The notes beneath the pieces were generated by a model. The model did not search any database. It was not told where the DNA came from and saw only the letters and a list, made by a program, of their open reading frames with translations. A DNA stretch of 7,784 bases from Pseudomonadota bacterium (GTDB lineage Bacteria > Myxococcota > Bradymonadia > UBA4248), in NCBI GenBank assembly GCA_017613855.1, contig JAGACY010000088.1:1-7784 (forward strand). Direction: 5' to 3'. Shown piece by piece: positions 7,236 through 7,784 of this stretch. A program made the position numbers and the translations under genes. Numbering within the stretch: the first letter of the stretch is position 1; the number at the start of each line of letters is the position of its first letter.

Positions 7236-7784
7236 ATGACCGAACAATCGACAGACCCAATGCGGTTTTTATCCCCCTGGACTGACTCCATTACCGAGAT
7301 TCTCGGTGTGCACATGCACCGCTATCTGATGCCGCTTTTGATTGACCACAAGCTCAATCATCTTGGCGTCCTTGTTGGGTTTGAGGCGAGCCACATGCCA
7401 GCTATAGCGCTCCGCGTATCCAATTATGGATCGGAAGTCCTCAATCTCCAGGTCGATTATGCTCAAATCGTCGAGAAGGCGCGTGCCCACGAAGATATTG
7501 CGACGCCAGTCACCGAGACGGTCGATGGCAAAACGTTGACGTTTTATCCCATTTTGTCGATCTCGGAACCAGGCCGCGAGCATATCCACGCCTTCGTGAT
7601 TGCTGAAGATCCCAAGATTTTAAACGCCGATATTCTGACGGTAGCGCTCCGCACCCGCATCAATGAAGCAATTCGTGCTTTCCGCCACAACTCGCTGCGC
7701 ATCATTTTCGACGAATGTGAAGGTGCGTCTCCCAAAGAGTTTCTCGAAAAAATCCTCGATCTCATCCCAGTTTGGTGCGGCGCA
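7236..7784 (+). CDS. probable GAF-domain regulatory protein, N-terminal part (3' end missing)
   Basis: An open frame of 183 codons runs from ATG at 7236 off the right edge. GGAA at 7224-7227, 8 bases upstream, is a plausible ribosome binding site; ATG at 7260 is an alternative start. There is no signal peptide or membrane segment, so the visible part is cytoplasmic. Residues about 40-125 alternate strands and helices (LGVLVGFE, PAIALRVSN, VLNLQVDY, LTFYPILSI, IHAFVIAED), which fits a degenerate GAF or PAS-like sensor fold. A helix follows (about 130-160), then SPKEFLEKILDLIPVWCGA, which looks like the first helix of a GAF domain cut by the window edge. Proteins of this kind usually end in an output domain such as a phosphatase, cyclase or kinase, but that part is not visible. 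The assignment is by fold impression only. Confidence 0.55.
   Translation, partial: MTEQSTDPMRFLSPWTDSITEILGVHMHRYLMPLLIDHKLNHLGVLVGFEASHMPAIALRVSNYGSEVLNLQVDYAQIVEKARAHEDIATPVTETVDGKTLTFYPILSISEPGREHIHAFVIAEDPKILNADILTVALRTRINEAIRAFRHNSLRIIFDECEGASPKEFLEKILDLIPVWCGA

Overview
The window looks like a chromosomal segment from a Gram-negative bacterium of intermediate GC. It encodes exported proteins with a type I signal peptide and a lipobox, and an Slt70-type lytic transglycosylase. The exported Cys-rich modules and the N/T/S-rich linker recall secreted proteins of the myxococcal/bradymonadal (former deltaproteobacterial) groups. That placement is an impression from protein style, not a database result.

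Layout. The left part, on the minus strand, is a two-gene unit. An 810-residue secreted M14 zinc carboxypeptidase (791-3223) comes first, followed after only 24 bases by a secreted Cys-rich protein (766 down to 1) that runs off the left edge. The divergent intergenic region (3224-3550) holds a clear ribosome binding site, a candidate promoter for the peptidase, and a cluster of three short, very stable palindromes. The outermost palindrome is followed by a T-run on the minus strand. On the plus strand follow a large Slt70-like lytic transglycosylase lipoprotein with an unusual Lys-rich insertion (about 3551-6358), a small GNAT acetyltransferase (6541-7050), and the start of a probable GAF-domain regulator (7236 to the right edge).

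The two gaps around the acetyltransferase gene are each almost filled by a copy of the same small non-coding element (6361-6495 and 7048-7201). Each copy has an A/T-rich core of about 82 bases between arrays of 7-base repeats, ATTCGGA-type at one end and ATTCCGC-type at the other. The copies are in opposite orientations, their cores align, and each begins at or within two bases of the stop codon of the gene before it. This is the most striking feature of the window that is not a gene.

How the genes may work together. The carboxypeptidase and its Cys-rich neighbour are probably co-transcribed and exported, so they may act on the same extracellular or periplasmic target. The transglycosylase cuts peptidoglycan from the periplasmic face. 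Taken together the left and middle genes suggest envelope or extracellular polymer turnover, but no single undescribed system is proven by this sequence. The acetyltransferase and the GAF protein have no visible functional link to the others beyond strand and proximity.
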